DNA of 5,512 nucleotides. Source: an uncultured Kiloniellales bacterium. Lineage in GTDB: Bacteria; Pseudomonadota; Alphaproteobacteria; Kiloniellales; JAKSDN01. The stretch lies in assembly GCA_937974415.1 (NCBI GenBank), contig CALJXB010000259.1:1-5512 (forward strand), in the 5' to 3' direction. A program made the position numbers and the translations under genes. Below, piece by piece: positions 5,277 through 5,512 of the stretch. Every line of letters begins with the position of its first letter. Position 1 is the first letter of the stretch. The notes below the pieces were generated by a model that searched no databases, had not been told where the DNA came from, and saw only the letters and a program-made list of their open reading frames with translations.

Positions 5277-5512
5277 ATGACGGACGAACCAGTCGACCTC
5301 GATGAGCACCGCGGCATGGCAGCCCAGATAGCGACAGACATTCGCCGCCAGCGCCTCCACGAGTTTCAGGTCGACCAAGCGGCCCTGCGACGCCGCCAGG
5401 AAGAACTCGAGAAGCTTCTCCTGGCCGCCCCGGCGGAGACTTGGCCGGAGGCCGCGGCCAAGGCGCAGTATCTCATACAGCTCTTCGCCGCCACACCGGA
5501 GGCCCAGAACCC
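5277..5512 (+). CDS. Small helical/coiled-coil hypothetical protein (3' end beyond window)
   Basis: An open frame starts at the ATG at 5277, with AGAGG (5264-5268) eight bases upstream, and stays open to the window edge, giving 78 codons plus two bases. The product begins MTDEPVDLDEHRG. From about residue 15 to 50 there is a strongly charged helix, with QRLHEF and QAALRRRQEELEKLLL likely forming a coiled coil, then a Pro/Trp turn (APAETWPEA) and a second helix (KAQYLIQLFA). Codons strongly prefer G or C in third position, supporting a real gene. It resembles, from memory, short conserved hypothetical proteins of Alphaproteobacteria that begin with the same acidic leader, but I cannot verify this and no function is known to me. 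It starts 102 bases after the preceding small gene on the same strand. No signal peptide or membrane segment is visible. Confidence 0.7.
   Translation, partial: MTDEPVDLDEHRGMAAQIATDIRRQRLHEFQVDQAALRRRQEELEKLLLAAPAETWPEAAAKAQYLIQLFAATPEAQN

Overview
The window looks like chromosomal DNA from a GC-rich Alphaproteobacterium, probably of the Rhizobiales or Rhodospirillales type. The main pointer is a class III nucleotide cyclase fused to a TolB-like domain and a TPR tail, an architecture that is abundant in those orders. Coding regions are strongly biased to G or C at third positions. Genus cannot be set from the sequence alone.

Left part (1-1915). The last 25 codons of an unidentified plus-strand gene end at 80. 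Convergent to it lie three minus-strand genes, read from right to left: an NTF2-like/SnoaL-fold protein (1915-1544), a GNAT N-acetyltransferase of the RimJ/RimL type (1460-957) and a glycine-zipper outer-membrane lipoprotein (750-97). The lipoprotein has its own good sigma70-type promoter and Shine-Dalgarno sequence, so it is probably expressed separately.

Middle (1916-3839). The cyclase gene is read divergently from the NTF2-like gene. It keeps every residue expected of an active adenylate cyclase (two metal Asp, the Lys/Asp purine-selecting pair, Asn and Arg). It is followed by a TolB-N/FlgO-like domain and TPR repeats. A TTG start at 2103 with a strong ribosome site fits the family better than the upstream ATG. 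An unexpected CxxCH motif (C-W-H-C-H) lies at the beginning of the TPR region.

Right part (3840-5512). After a candidate terminator there is a 374-base gene-free stretch containing an AT-rich island: about 28% GC over 3961-4140, against visibly much higher GC in the flanking genes. It carries tandem 10-base repeats, a palindrome and a plausible promoter. It leads into the most unusual gene here: a secreted 228-residue protein made almost entirely of six tandem about 32-residue modules, each with a W-x-C-x2-G-Y-x6-C core, giving twelve regularly spaced cysteines. A small unidentified gene (69 aa) and the beginning of a small helical/coiled-coil protein cut off by the window edge follow on the same strand.

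The genes do not form one obvious pathway. The left and middle parts look like ordinary chromosomal genes, and the segment from about 3930 onward looks like an accessory insertion or fast-evolving locus. The best candidate for something undescribed is the cysteine-repeat protein together with its AT-rich control region.
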